DNA of 32,804 nucleotides from an uncultured Lachnospiraceae bacterium (GCA_910585635.1 CAJUFE010000052.1:1-32804); one strand, 5' to 3'. Positions 15,182 through 23,559 are shown, counted from the first letter of the stretch. The notes: a model not told the origin generated them from the letters alone. Numbers and translations are program-made.

Positions 15182-17080
15182 TCAACACCCACTCTTTTGA
15201 TGGCTCCCTCTCCTCTGCTCCAGATAAACTAAAAGCACCGATATATCCGCCGGTGACACACCGGAGATCCGGGAAGCCTGCCCGATACTCACAGGCCGCA
15301 GCCGGTCTAATTTCTGTACAGCCTCCTTACGAAGGCTTTTGACCAGAGTATAATCGATATCCACCGGGATCTTCTTATCCTCCAGCTTTTTAAACTGCGC
15401 TACCTGCTGCAGCTGCCGCTTGATATACCCCTCATACTTGATGTTGATGTTCACCTGGATCTGCACATCCTCCGGAAGATCCGGACGCTCTGTATCTAAA
15501 GGAGCCAGCATGGCATAACCTAATTCCGGCCTTTTGATCAGCTCCGCTATAGTAGCCCCGGACTTTAATAAGGTGCTGTTATGCTGTGCTAAAAATCCCT
15601 GCACCTTCTCCACAGCGCCAACAGTGGTGGCCTTTAACCGCTCCACTTCTTTTTCTATAGCCTCTTCCTTCCATAACACATGATGATAGGCCTCTTCTGT
15701 CACCAGACCGATCTCATATCCGATCTTCCTCAAACGCAGATCCGCATTATCCTGCCGCAGCAAAAGACGGTATTCTGCCCTTGAAGTCATCATACGATAA
15801 GGCTCGTGGTTCTCCTTCGTCACCAGATCGTCGATCAAGACGCCGATATAGGCCTGGGAGCGGTCCAAGATCACCGGCTCTCTCCCCATGATCTCCATAG
15901 CCGCATTGACCCCGGCCATAAAACCCTGGACTGCGGCCTCCTCATAGCCAGAACTGCCGTTGAACTGTCCGCCGGAAAATAGCCCCCTGATCTTCTTAAA
16001 CTCCAGAGAAGGCTTAAGCTGCAGAGAATTGATACAATCATATTCGATCGCGTAAGCTGTACGGACGATCTTCACATGCTCCAACCCTGGCACGGTGCGG
16101 TACATGGCATATTGGACATCCTCCGGCAGAGAGCTGGACATGCCGGCCAGATACATCTCGTTCGTATCCAGCCCTTCCGGCTCCACAAAGATCTGATGGC
16201 GGTCTTTATCGGCAAACCGGACCACCTTATCCTCGATCGAAGGACAATACCTGGGACCAGTCCCTTCGATCTCCCCGGAAAACAGAGGAGAACGTTCCAA
16301 ATTCTCCCGGATGATCTGATGGGTCCTTTCATTCGTATAGGTCAGCCAGCAGGAGACCTGCTCCTTCTGCACAGAAGCCGGGTCCGTAGAGAAGGAAAAG
16401 GGGACCACCACCTCATCCCCCAGCTGCTCCTCCATCTTGGAAAAGTCGATGCTCCGCCTGTCCACCCGGGCCGGGGTACCGGTCTTAAAGCGGAACATCT
16501 GGATCCCATTAGCTTTCAGGGAATCGGTGAGATGGGAAGCTGCCTTGAGACCGTTAGGTCCTGTGTTATCACTGACCTCTCCGTAGATACATCTGGCTTT
16601 CAGATAGGTCCCCGTACAGAGGACAGCCGCCCGCACATGATAGACAGCCCCGGAATAGGTCTTTACCCCTGTCAGCACCCCATCCTCCACCAAGATCTCC
16701 GATACCTCCGCCTGACGGATGGTCAGATGATCCGTGTTCTCCAGGGTCCTCCTCATCTCTCTGGTGTAATGCTGCTTATCCGCCTGAGCCCGGAGAGAAT
16801 GGACCGCCGGTCCTTTAGACCCGTTCAGCATCTTAGATTGGATAAAGGTTTTGTCGATATTTTTTCCCATCTCTCCGCCCAGGGCATCCAGCTCCCGGAC
16901 CAGATGGCCCTTAGAGCTGCCTCCCACGTTGGGATTGCAGGGCATCATGGCGATGCTGTCCACACTGATCGTAAAGACGATCGTCTCCAGCCCCAATCTG
17001 GCACAGGCCAGGGCCGCCTCGCAGCCTGCATGCCCGGCCCCCACCACCGCCACGTCATACGTTTCTTCTAAATACGGCAT
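15182..17080 (-). CDS. mnmG: tRNA uridine-34 5-carboxymethylaminomethyl modification enzyme MnmG (GidA)
   Basis: This FAD protein acts with MnmE to install the carboxymethylaminomethyl group on the wobble uridine of several tRNAs. The 632 residues are of normal length. The FAD-binding loop VVGAGHAGCEAALA (12-25) opens the protein, followed by MMPCNPNVGGSSKGHLVRELDALGG, the family signature NGPKGPAVH-like segment LNGSKGPAVHSLRAQADK, GTYLKARCIYGE, and RGLFSGGQFNGSSGYEEAA with the expected C-terminal helical domain. The ATG is preceded by AGGAAAGG. It lies 148 bp after mnmE in the conserved mnmE-mnmG-rsmG order; the spacer contains a 12-bp tandem repeat. Confidence 0.97.
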   Translation of the reverse strand: MPYLEETYDVAVVGAGHAGCEAALACARLGLETIVFTISVDSIAMMPCNPNVGGSSKGHLVRELDALGGEMGKNIDKTFIQSKMLNGSKGPAVHSLRAQADKQHYTREMRRTLENTDHLTIRQAEVSEILVEDGVLTGVKTYSGAVYHVRAAVLCTGTYLKARCIYGEVSDNTGPNGLKAASHLTDSLKANGIQMFRFKTGTPARVDRRSIDFSKMEEQLGDEVVVPFSFSTDPASVQKEQVSCWLTYTNERTHQIIRENLERSPLFSGEIEGTGPRYCPSIEDKVVRFADKDRHQIFVEPEGLDTNEMYLAGMSSSLPEDVQYAMYRTVPGLEHVKIVRTAYAIEYDCINSLQLKPSLEFKKIRGLFSGGQFNGSSGYEEAAVQGFMAGVNAAMEIMGREPVILDRSQAYIGVLIDDLVTKENHEPYRMMTSRAEYRLLLRQDNADLRLRKIGYEIGLVTEEAYHHVLWKEEAIEKEVERLKATTVGAVEKVQGFLAQHNSTLLKSGATIAELIKRPELGYAMLAPLDTERPDLPEDVQIQVNINIKYEGYIKRQLQQVAQFKKLEDKKIPVDIDYTLVKSLRKEAVQKLDRLRPVSIGQASRISGVSPADISVLLVYLEQRRGSHQKSGC

Positions 17081-17096
17081 ATCCTTTCCTCTTTTC

Positions 17097-17156
17097 TATC
17101 CATCAAAGTATCCATCAAAATATCCATCAGGATATCCAGCAGGATATCTATCAGAA
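17097..17156 (-). repeat. 12-bp tandem repeat, five copies, in the mnmG leader
   Basis: Units TATCCATCAAAG, TATCCATCAAAA, TATCCATCAGGA, TATCCAGCAGGA and TATCTATCAGAA run head to tail from 17097 to 17156. They end 17 nt before the mnmG start on its 5' side, so the mnmG message carries them in its leader as degenerate TTTTGATGGATA units. Confidence 0.8.
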
Positions 17157-17228
17157 AACAGCAGCCTACAACAAAAACAGCTAACGAAAGCTCCTCCGAC
17201 AGTCCTTCATTTGCCCATCATTTGTACA

Positions 17229-18617
17229 TCATTTGCCCATACAGAACTTACGGAAGATCTCATCCACCAGATCCTCCCCCACCGCTTCGCCGATGATCGA
17301 TCCCAGCTGCCCGTAGGCATCCATCATATCGATCGGGTAGAGATCTTCCGGCATCCCTTCTGCTATGCTCTGCTCCACTCTCTCCAGACTCCTAAGACTC
17401 TCCTCTAAAGCGGTCTTATGGCGCAGGTTGGTGAGGATCACCTGATCGTTGAAATGGATCTCCCCCTGGTAGAAAAGTGCTTTGATCTCCTCCTCCAGAC
17501 AATCCATCCCCAGTTCCTCCTTAGCGGAGATCATGATCACCCTCTGGCCGGTCCTCTCCTCCAGCTCTTCCTTAGACACCACCATGGCCAGGTCGGATTT
17601 ATTCAAAAGGACGATCGACTGCTTATCCCTGATCAATTCCATGATCGCCCTATCATCCTCATCCAGAGGAGAAGATCCGTCCACCACGTAGATGATCAGG
17701 TCCGCCTCCCCGGCCGCCCGTTTGGCCCGGTCTACACCGATCTTTTCCACCACATCCTCTGTGCTCCTGATCCCTGCCGTGTCTACCACCTTTAAGGTGA
17801 TACCACCCAGTGATAATTTTTCCTCCAGAGTATCTCTGGTGGTCCCGGCGATATCCGTTACGATCGCCCGTTCCTCTCCTAAGAGCAGGTTCATCAGCGA
17901 AGACTTCCCCACATTGGGCTTTCCCAGTATGACCGTCTTTACCCCTTCTGTCATCACTCTGCCATGATCAAAGGAAGCGATCAAGGCTCTGATCTCCACC
18001 TTCACGGTCTCCAGGAAGCTCTCCAGCTGGTCCCGATAGTCCTCGTCCAGAGGGATATGCTCCGGATCATCCAAAGCGGACTCGATATAGGCCACCTGAT
18101 ACAAGATCCTTTCCCGCAGTCCTTTGATCGTCCTGGAGACGGAGCCTTGCAGCTGGCTCACGGAGGACTGGAGCGCATGGTCGTTCTGGGCGCTGATCAC
18201 ATCGATCACCGCCTCTGCCTGGGACAGATCGATCCTCCCGTTCAAGAAAGCCCGTTTCGTGAACTCCCCCGGCTCTGCCAGCCTGGCGCCATTCCTGACC
18301 ACCGTCTCCAAGATCCTTTTCATCATCAGGCTGCCGCCATGACAGTCGATCTCCACCGTATCCTCCGCCGTATAGCTGTGGGGAGCCTTCATCACGATCA
18401 TCAGCACCTCATCCAAAGGCCTGTCCCCGTCATAGATGAAGCCATAATAAACCTCCCGGGAGACCACATCCCTGATCGAAGTGAGCTGGCTCCCATCCTT
18501 TTTCCGAAAGATCCTCCCGATCAGGTCAAAGGCCTCCTCCCCACTGATCCGCACGATCCCGATCCCGGCATCTGCCAGGGGAGTGGCGATAGCCGCTATG
18601 GTATCTGTCTTAACCAT
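17229..18617 (-). CDS. mnmE: tRNA modification GTPase MnmE (TrmE)
   Basis: A potassium-activated GTPase partner of MnmG in wobble-uridine modification. The 462 residues hold the N-terminal tetrahydrofolate-binding domain (TIAAIATPLADAGIGIVRISG, then DCHGG), a helical domain, and the inserted G domain: G1 LGKPNVGKSSL (about 225-236), the G2 region DIAGTTRDTLEE, G3 DTAGIR and G4 LLNKSDL. The C-terminus ends FCMGK, with the conserved Cys (C459) of the C-[IM]-G-K motif. It is the first gene after the jag terminator. Its last 12 bases, including the stop, are repeated 22 bp downstream (17207-17218 and 17229-17240). Confidence 0.97.
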   Translation of the reverse strand: MVKTDTIAAIATPLADAGIGIVRISGEEAFDLIGRIFRKKDGSQLTSIRDVVSREVYYGFIYDGDRPLDEVLMIVMKAPHSYTAEDTVEIDCHGGSLMMKRILETVVRNGARLAEPGEFTKRAFLNGRIDLSQAEAVIDVISAQNDHALQSSVSQLQGSVSRTIKGLRERILYQVAYIESALDDPEHIPLDEDYRDQLESFLETVKVEIRALIASFDHGRVMTEGVKTVILGKPNVGKSSLMNLLLGEERAIVTDIAGTTRDTLEEKLSLGGITLKVVDTAGIRSTEDVVEKIGVDRAKRAAGEADLIIYVVDGSSPLDEDDRAIMELIRDKQSIVLLNKSDLAMVVSKEELEERTGQRVIMISAKEELGMDCLEEEIKALFYQGEIHFNDQVILTNLRHKTALEESLRSLERVEQSIAEGMPEDLYPIDMMDAYGQLGSIIGEAVGEDLVDEIFRKFCMGK

Positions 18618-18635
18618 CCTTCCATCTCCTATGAT

Positions 18636-18695
18636 AAAAAGAGACGCTGGCAGACTGCCGACAGCCTTCCTGCTGTATGTCCAGTCACCAGCGCC
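18636..18695 (-). terminator. Intrinsic terminator after jag
   Basis: A long hairpin (18642-18695) formed by GGCGCTGG.TGACTG.ACAGC and its complement GCTGT.CAGTC.CCAGCGTC with a GGAA loop is followed on the minus strand by TTTTT (18636-18640). It separates the rpmH-to-jag unit from mnmE, though some read-through is likely because no separate mnmE promoter is evident. Confidence 0.85.
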
Positions 18696-18704
18696 TTTTC
18701 CTCT

Positions 18705-19382
18705 TTATTCCGCAGGCTTCGTATAATGCTCCTGGAACCTTTCCCGGTCCCTGCGCCCTTCTCTCTTCAAGACGATCACCACATGGCGGAAAGGCTCTTC
18801 CCCCTCGCTCCTGGTGGTGACATACTTATCACTCTGGAGAGCTGCGTGGATGATCCTCCGCTCATAAGGGTTCATGGGCTCTAAGGATACAGAGCGTTTC
18901 GTCCGCTTCACCTTATAAGCGATATTCTTCGCCAGGGTCTCCAAGGTCTCTTTTCTCCTGCTGCGATAATTTTCCGTATCCAGCTTCACACGGATATAGC
19001 CCTCGCTGCCCTTATTGACCACCATACTGGTGAGATACTGCAGAGAATCCAGGGTCTGTCCCCTCTTTCCGATCAAGATCCCCATATCCTCTCCCACCAG
19101 ATCGATCGAGATCTCTTTCTCTTCATCATCATAAGAGGTCTCTATCTTCACCTGGATCTTCATGGCATCGAAGATCTGCTCCAGGAAAAGGACCGCTTTA
19201 TCCTCCAGGGTCAGTTCCTTTCTGGCACGGATCACGGCCGGCTTAGCCCCCAGTCCCAAAAAACCGGTACTCCCCTTATCGACGACTTCATAGACCAGCT
19301 TATCGCTGGTCGTCTCCAGCTCGATCAAAGCCTTTGTTATCGCCTCATCTACTGTTTTTGCAGAAACTGTGATCATCTCCAT
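18705..19382 (-). CDS. jag: RNA-binding protein Jag (KhpB)
   Basis: A 225-residue cytosolic RNA-binding protein that in Firmicutes pairs with KhpA and affects cell division and elongation. Order of parts: Jag-N domain (about 3-52, ending GSTGFLGLGAKPAVIRAR), linker, KH domain with the GxxG loop GKRG (105-108) in GILIGKRGQTLDSLQYL, and R3H domain with NPYERRIIHAALQ (about 171-183). The C-terminus is charged. It follows yidC by 14 bp; AGGAGGGGG sets the start. M3 is a less likely alternative start. Confidence 0.95.
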   Translation of the reverse strand: MEMITVSAKTVDEAITKALIELETTSDKLVYEVVDKGSTGFLGLGAKPAVIRARKELTLEDKAVLFLEQIFDAMKIQVKIETSYDDEEKEISIDLVGEDMGILIGKRGQTLDSLQYLTSMVVNKGSEGYIRVKLDTENYRSRRKETLETLAKNIAYKVKRTKRSVSLEPMNPYERRIIHAALQSDKYVTTRSEGEEPFRHVVIVLKREGRRDRERFQEHYTKPAE

Positions 19383-19396
19383 GTCCGGACCCCCTC

Positions 19397-20695
19397 CTAT
19401 TTCTTATTGTGCCTCTCATTATATTTCTGTACCATAGCCGCCTTTGACGCCAGGCTGCCAGGCTTTGCATCCTGGTTATAATAGGCCGTGGAATCTTCCA
19501 CGATGGCCTTTGTCTTAGCCAGCTTCTCCATCCGCGCCTCTTCTTCTCTGCTCTCCCTCTCCTGCATCATCTTGATGGTCTCACTGGCGCTCCGGCCCAT
19601 CTTCTCCGGCGGGAGCCCCCGTTTGGCCCGCTTCTTGTTAGCCTTCTCCATGTTCTTCTGGATCAGCACATCGATATCTACCTTATTAAAATAGGCGTTC
19701 AGCACATACTGCTGGATGATCATGATCACACTCTGGGCGATCCAGTAGATCCCGATACCTGAAGCAAAGGTAAAGCAGAAGAATACAGACATCAGCGGCA
19801 TCATCACGTTCATCTGGTTGATCATCCCGGCCCCCGGTGCGTCCGGATCCTGCTTAGGCTGGTTCGCCATCATCAGGCGGCTGCTGAACCACTGGGACAG
19901 ACCTGCCAGTAAGGGGATCGAAAGTGCCGCCAGGACCACCATGATCGATCCTGAGCCGCTGGTAAAAAAGTCCATGATTATCGTCATGGGCGTATAAGCG
20001 ATGTTCACGCCGCAGAAATTCTGCAGACGGCCTATCGCGTTCACTACGTTCTCGCCGTTGCCCGCCGTGATCTCGGCCAGATGGGGGAACGCGGCCAAAA
20101 GCTCCTGCCACTGCTTGTCCGTCAATTTATACAGAAGGTCGATCACCGTGTTCACTTCTGTGTAATCAAAACGCTCCCCTACCATCTTATGGGCCTCTGC
20201 AAGCGCCGTAAAAGCGGCATTGGACTGGAACCCGGCAGGAAGGGCATTGACGATCAGCTCAAAATAATTCTTTACAGAAGATACATAAGCCGGGATATTA
20301 TAGATCACCCGATATAATGCGAACAAGATGGGCATCTGGATCAAAAGAGGCAGACATCCACCCATCATGGAGGTCCCATATTTTTCATAAACGGCTTTTG
20401 TCTCCGCCTGCATCATCATCAGGGACTTCTGATCGTCTTTTCCCTTATACTTTTTCTGGATCGCGTTCAGCTCCGGCTGCATCACGTTCATCAGCTTTGA
20501 GGTCTTCTGCTGTTTTACGGTGATGGGAAAGAGGAGCAGACGGGTAACGATGGTAAATAAGATGATGCACAGGCCGATGTTCAGGATACCGACCTTACTG
20601 GTCATCGTGAACAGCCAGTCCATGATGTAACCAAATACATCTGCGATCGGCCCTAAGATAGCGCCGCTGTTTTTCGTGAGCACGACTAAGTTCAA
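19397..20695 (-). CDS. yidC: Membrane protein insertase YidC/SpoIIIJ/OxaA
   Basis: It inserts and folds inner-membrane proteins alone or with SecYEG. The 432 residues show five membrane segments: about 12-32, 38-60 with the conserved groove Arg (R52 in TRLLLFPI), a helix pair around MMGGCLPLLIQMPILFALYRVI, IMVVLAALSIPLLAGL, and VMMPLMSVFFCFTFASGIGIYWI. Residues about 130-225 form an enlarged external loop. The tail from about 345 is long and basic, then acidic. There is no N-terminal lipobox. The start codon is TTG (20693-20695) after GAGGAGG with good spacing; the next ATG is inside the first membrane segment. It lies 26 bp after yidD. Confidence 0.94.
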   Translation of the reverse strand: MNLVVLTKNSGAILGPIADVFGYIMDWLFTMTSKVGILNIGLCIILFTIVTRLLLFPITVKQQKTSKLMNVMQPELNAIQKKYKGKDDQKSLMMMQAETKAVYEKYGTSMMGGCLPLLIQMPILFALYRVIYNIPAYVSSVKNYFELIVNALPAGFQSNAAFTALAEAHKMVGERFDYTEVNTVIDLLYKLTDKQWQELLAAFPHLAEITAGNGENVVNAIGRLQNFCGVNIAYTPMTIIMDFFTSGSGSIMVVLAALSIPLLAGLSQWFSSRLMMANQPKQDPDAPGAGMINQMNVMMPLMSVFFCFTFASGIGIYWIAQSVIMIIQQYVLNAYFNKVDIDVLIQKNMEKANKKRAKRGLPPEKMGRSASETIKMMQERESREEEARMEKLAKTKAIVEDSTAYYNQDAKPGSLASKAAMVQKYNERHNKK

Positions 20696-20721
20696 ACTGA
20701 TACCTCCTCATACGTTGCAAG

Positions 20722-20937
20722 TCATGGGACTGGATCATAACCTCCTTCTGCAAAAGGATGACAACGCAAGATCCTCTTGCAGGCTAACCAAGCGCCTTTT
20801 AACGCGCCGTACCTTTGTATGGCTTCCAGAGCATACTGAGAACAGGTAGGCACGTAGATACAGTGAGTCCTTACCTTCAGGGGAGACAGATATCTTTGAT
20901 AGATCCGGATCATCCAGATCATGAGCTTTGCTGCCAT
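20722..20937 (-). CDS. yidD: Membrane protein insertion efficiency factor YidD
   Basis: A 71-residue protein with the full family pattern: an amphipathic N-terminus (KLMIWMIRIYQRYLSPL), the cysteine-containing core YVPTCSQYALEAI, GALKGAWLACKRILRCHPF and the terminal GGYDPVP. It is thought to help YidC insert proteins. It lies between rnpA (32 bp) and yidC (26 bp), its usual place, and GGAGAAGG precedes the ATG. Confidence 0.95.
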   Translation of the reverse strand: MAAKLMIWMIRIYQRYLSPLKVRTHCIYVPTCSQYALEAIQRYGALKGAWLACKRILRCHPFAEGGYDPVP

Positions 20938-20969
20938 AGGACCTTCTCCATCCCCTTTCTGTCATAAGA

Positions 20970-21317
20970 TCACTTCGATCCTTCTATCAACATGTTATGC
21001 AGTCCGCACAGGTGCAGATAAGCACCTTCCAATCCCTTATAGTCTGAATGAGCCGCCGCCTCTCGCGCGACGACCACGATGTTCGATCCGGTCTTGATCT
21101 TGTGCTTGTTCAAACGGAAGATCTCCCGGATCGATCTTGTCAGGTGATGCCTGACCACGCTGTTGCCGACTTTCTTGCTCACGGATATCCCGATATGGAC
21201 CTTTTCATCCTCAGTCTTCTCCACCACCATCACCAAAAGACGGTTGGCATAAGACCTCCCATTTCGATAGATCCTCTGAAAGTCCCTGTTTTTTTTGATC
21301 GACGGAAATCTCTTCAT
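20970..21317 (-). CDS. rnpA: Ribonuclease P protein component RnpA
   Basis: The 115-residue basic protein subunit of RNase P helps the RNA subunit trim 5' leaders from pre-tRNAs. The RNR-type motif appears as SKKVGNSVVRHHLTRSIREIFR (about 47-68), with His-His where many homologues have Arg or Lys, while the distal RxxRE-type helix is kept. The N-terminus KKNRDFQRIYRNGRSYANR is typical. AAGGAG precedes the ATG. It follows rpmH, with an intrinsic terminator or attenuator between them. Confidence 0.95.
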   Translation of the reverse strand: MKRFPSIKKNRDFQRIYRNGRSYANRLLVMVVEKTEDEKVHIGISVSKKVGNSVVRHHLTRSIREIFRLNKHKIKTGSNIVVVAREAAAHSDYKGLEGAYLHLCGLHNMLIEGSK

Positions 21318-21380
21318 ACATCTCCTTAAGATCGCCCTTTACAGGGCATGCAGACAGCCTGAGCCGCCGCATATGCTGTA

Positions 21381-21408
21381 AAACAAAAGGCCACAATCTC
21401 TTGCGGCC
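21381..21408 (-). terminator. Intrinsic terminator or attenuator between rpmH and rnpA
   Basis: On the minus strand GGCCGCAA-GAGA-TTGTGGCC (8-bp stem with one G-U pair, 4-nt loop) is followed by TTTTGTTT. It would lower rnpA-yidD-yidC-jag expression relative to L34. A small GCCCT/AGGGC hairpin (21334-21347) lies next to the rnpA ribosome binding site. Confidence 0.85.
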
Positions 21409-21432
21409 TAGCTGTCAGCGTTCATCTCGCGA

Positions 21433-21567
21433 TCAGACAGTTAATCTTGCTCTTCCCTTTGCTCTCCTGGCAGCTAATACTTTTCTCCCGCCTGCAGTAG
21501 CCATCCTAGCTCTAAAGCCATGGACCTTTGCTCTCTGCCTGGTCTTTGGCTGATAAGTCATCTTCAT
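21433..21567 (-). CDS. rpmH: Large ribosomal subunit protein bL34
   Basis: A 44-residue, strongly basic ribosomal protein: MTYQPKTRQRAKVHGFRARM, then ATAGGRKVLAARRAKGRARLTV, nearly the family consensus. I choose the ATG at 21565-21567 (preceded by GAGGAGGAGG about 10 nt upstream). An upstream extension in the same frame is not conserved L34 sequence and contains the ribosome binding site. It is the first gene of the leftward origin-proximal operon. Confidence 0.96.
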   Translation of the reverse strand: MKMTYQPKTRQRAKVHGFRARMATAGGRKVLAARRAKGRARLTV

Positions 21568-21643
21568 GATCCGATACACCTCCTCCTCATCAATGATCAT
21601 CATCATACACATATTCCGACCATTATGATCGAACACCTTATTG

Positions 21644-21672
21644 AGCATAGCAAAAACAGGTCGGTTCGTCAA
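21644..21672 (-). promoter_or_regulatory. rpmH promoter
   Basis: Minus strand TTGACG (21667-21672), 17 bp, TATGCT (21644-21649). It would start about 70 nt upstream of rpmH. Confidence 0.75.
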
Positions 21673-21734
21673 GCATTTTCGCAAAGAAAGCTGTGTTTTT
21701 CTCAGCCCGATCCGGGCTGTCACGCTCTCTCTTC

Positions 21735-21964
21735 TGTGGATATCGTGCAGGATCTTATCAAGTTATCCACGATCTGTTGATAACTTGTGGATAACCATGG
21801 GAAGATCCTTGGGATATCCGGCTGCTCGATCGGAGGATCTTGCATCTATAAGGCTTTTCCCTGTGGAAGACCTGTCCACAGTTATACACACGCAAAACCC
21901 CATCCCCCCCATAAAAAGCGGATGACCTACACGATCCCCCCCTCTTTTCACAAAGTTATCCACG
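21735..21964. other. Replication origin, left DnaA-box cluster (oriC part 1)
   Basis: Boxes related to TTATNCACA: TGTGGATAT (21735-21743, reverse), TTATCCACG (21763-21771), TGTTGATAA (21775-21783, reverse), TGTGGATAA (21786-21794, reverse, perfect), TTATACACA (21882-21890, perfect) and TTATCCACG (21956-21964). They fill the rpmH-dnaA spacer, and gene direction flips here, as expected at a bidirectional origin. The spacer also holds the rpmH and dnaA promoters. Confidence 0.9.
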
Positions 21965-21992
21965 ATCATTTCTTTCAATTTTCCTATTTTCA

Positions 21993-22021
21993 TTGAAAAA
22001 AGTCCACATTTAAGGTATGAT
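21993..22021 (+). promoter_or_regulatory. dnaA promoter
   Basis: TTGAAA (21993-21998), 17 bp, TATGAT (22016-22021). It begins 28 bp after the nearest DnaA box (21956-21964), so DnaA can plausibly repress its own gene. Confidence 0.75.
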
Positions 22022-22094
22022 ATAGGTTAGATTGGGTTTCTCTACATTTCCAAAAACTGTCTACCTATCGACTGTACCGTTACAATGACCGGCC

Positions 22095-22130
22095 ACACAG
22101 GGCTCTTGCCGACAGCGCCCTTTTTGTGTG
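22095..22130 (+). terminator. Hairpin with U tract in the dnaA leader (possible attenuator)
   Basis: AGGGC (22099-22103) pairs with GCCCT (22117-22121) and is followed by TTTTT. Flanking CACACA and TGTGTG can extend the stem around the T run. It sits between the dnaA promoter and the dnaA ribosome binding site, so partial termination of dnaA transcription is possible. Confidence 0.5.
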
Positions 22131-22153
22131 CCGAAGCATGCAGGAGACTGATC

Positions 22154-23530
22154 ATGATAAAGAGATTGCAAGAAAACTGGGACAATATCTTACTATATTT
22201 AAAGGAAGAGCACGATATCATGGATGTATCCTACCGGACCTGGCTCCTTCCTCTCCAGCTCCACCATATGGATGGCGACACAGCCGTGATCGCGGTCCCG
22301 GACAGTGCCATGATCGGCTATATCCGCAAAAAGTATGCTTTTTTCCTGAAGGTAGCCATTGAGGAAAAGACAGGGATCCAATGCGAGGTTGATTTTATCT
22401 CCAAAGAGGAAGCAGAAAAAAGCGCGTCCCATGCTAAGAAAAAGCTCCTGATCGATACAAAACAGCAGCAGGTCAGCCATACTGCCCTGCAGAACGCCAA
22501 CCTCAACCCAAAATATACCTTTGACACCTTCGTGGTAGGCGCGAACAATAATCTGGCCCATGCCGCATCCTTAGCTGTGGCAGAATCACCAGGAGAAGTC
22601 TACAACCCTCTCTTTATCTACGGAGGGGTGGGACTGGGGAAGACCCACCTGATGCATTCCATCGCCCACTTTATATTAAAGAACGATCCAAAGGCCAAGA
22701 TCTTATATGTGACCTCTGAAAAGTTCACTAATGAGCTGATCGACGCCATCCGGAACAAGAACAATATCACCACCACAGAATTCCGCGAAAAATACCGGAA
22801 CAATGATGTGCTGCTGATCGATGATATCCAGTTCATCATCGGCAAGGAGAGCACCCAGGAGGAATTTTTCCATACCTTCAATACCTTATACGAATCCAAA
22901 AAACAGATCATCATCTCCTCGGATAAGCCTCCAAAGGAGATCGAGACCTTGGAGGAAAGGCTCCGCTCTCGCTTTGAGTGGGGCCTGACCGTAGATATCC
23001 AGTCTCCCGATTATGAGACCCGTATGGCGATCCTCCGAAAAAAGGAGGAACTGGAAGGCTATAACATCGACAATGAAGTGATCAAGTACATAGCCACCAA
23101 TATCAAGTCCAATATCCGTGAGCTGGAAGGCGCCCTGACCAAGATCGTAGCCCTATCCAAGCTGGAGACCAACAAGGAGATCACCATCGAGCTGGCGGAG
23201 GAAGCTTTAAAGGACCTGATCTCCTCCAGCGCAGCCAGGGAGATCACCCCGGAATATATCATCCAGATCGTCTGCGACCACTTTCAGATCACTCCCTTGG
23301 ATATCGCTTCCCAAAAGAGGAACCGGGATATCGTCCTTCCAAGGCAGATCGCCATGTACTTATGCCGGGATATGACAGCGGTCCCCCTCCAGACCATCGG
23401 AAAGAGCCTAGGAGGCCGGGACCATACCACCGTCCTCCACGGAGCCGATAAGATCTCCCATGAGATCCTAAAGAACGACTCGCTGCAGAACACGATCGAG
23501 ATCTTAAAAAAGAAGATCAGCCCTCAGTAA
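22154..23530 (+). CDS. dnaA: Chromosomal replication initiator protein DnaA
   Basis: This AAA+ initiator binds DnaA boxes and opens oriC. I choose the ATG at 22154 (458 residues, starting MIKRLQENWDNIL) because AGGAGA lies six bases upstream; an in-frame ATG at 22085 would add 23 non-conserved residues without a ribosome binding site. Domain I is at 1-80, a linker at about 85-120, Walker A GGVGLGKT (157-164), Walker B LLIDDIQ (220-226), sensor segment RLRSRFEWGL, and a C-terminal DNA-binding domain with the signature VPLQTIGKSLGGRDHTTVLH. DnaA boxes flank the gene on both sides, as in Bacillus. Confidence 0.97.
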   Translation: MIKRLQENWDNILLYLKEEHDIMDVSYRTWLLPLQLHHMDGDTAVIAVPDSAMIGYIRKKYAFFLKVAIEEKTGIQCEVDFISKEEAEKSASHAKKKLLIDTKQQQVSHTALQNANLNPKYTFDTFVVGANNNLAHAASLAVAESPGEVYNPLFIYGGVGLGKTHLMHSIAHFILKNDPKAKILYVTSEKFTNELIDAIRNKNNITTTEFREKYRNNDVLLIDDIQFIIGKESTQEEFFHTFNTLYESKKQIIISSDKPPKEIETLEERLRSRFEWGLTVDIQSPDYETRMAILRKKEELEGYNIDNEVIKYIATNIKSNIRELEGALTKIVALSKLETNKEITIELAEEALKDLISSSAAREITPEYIIQIVCDHFQITPLDIASQKRNRDIVLPRQIAMYLCRDMTAVPLQTIGKSLGGRDHTTVLHGADKISHEILKNDSLQNTIEILKKKISPQ

Positions 23531-23559
23531 AGGGACTGTCCACCACACAGGGTGGAGAT

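Noticed and set aside
16076..17071. A 331-codon plus-strand ORF opposite mnmG
   Set aside because: Antisense shadow of mnmG; composition (His/Arg/Pro/Leu-rich) is that of reverse-strand reading, with no ribosome binding site.
17964..18884. A 306-codon plus-strand ORF opposite mnmE and jag
   Set aside because: Shadow of two well-identified genes that also crosses a clear terminator.
21568..21723. A long N-terminal extension of L34
   Set aside because: It contains the promoter and ribosome binding site of rpmH, and mature L34 is 44 residues.
22085..22153. A 23-residue N-terminal extension of DnaA
   Set aside because: No ribosome binding site at the upstream ATG, the extra residues are not DnaA-like, and they overlap a hairpin; AGGAGA clearly serves the ATG at 22154.
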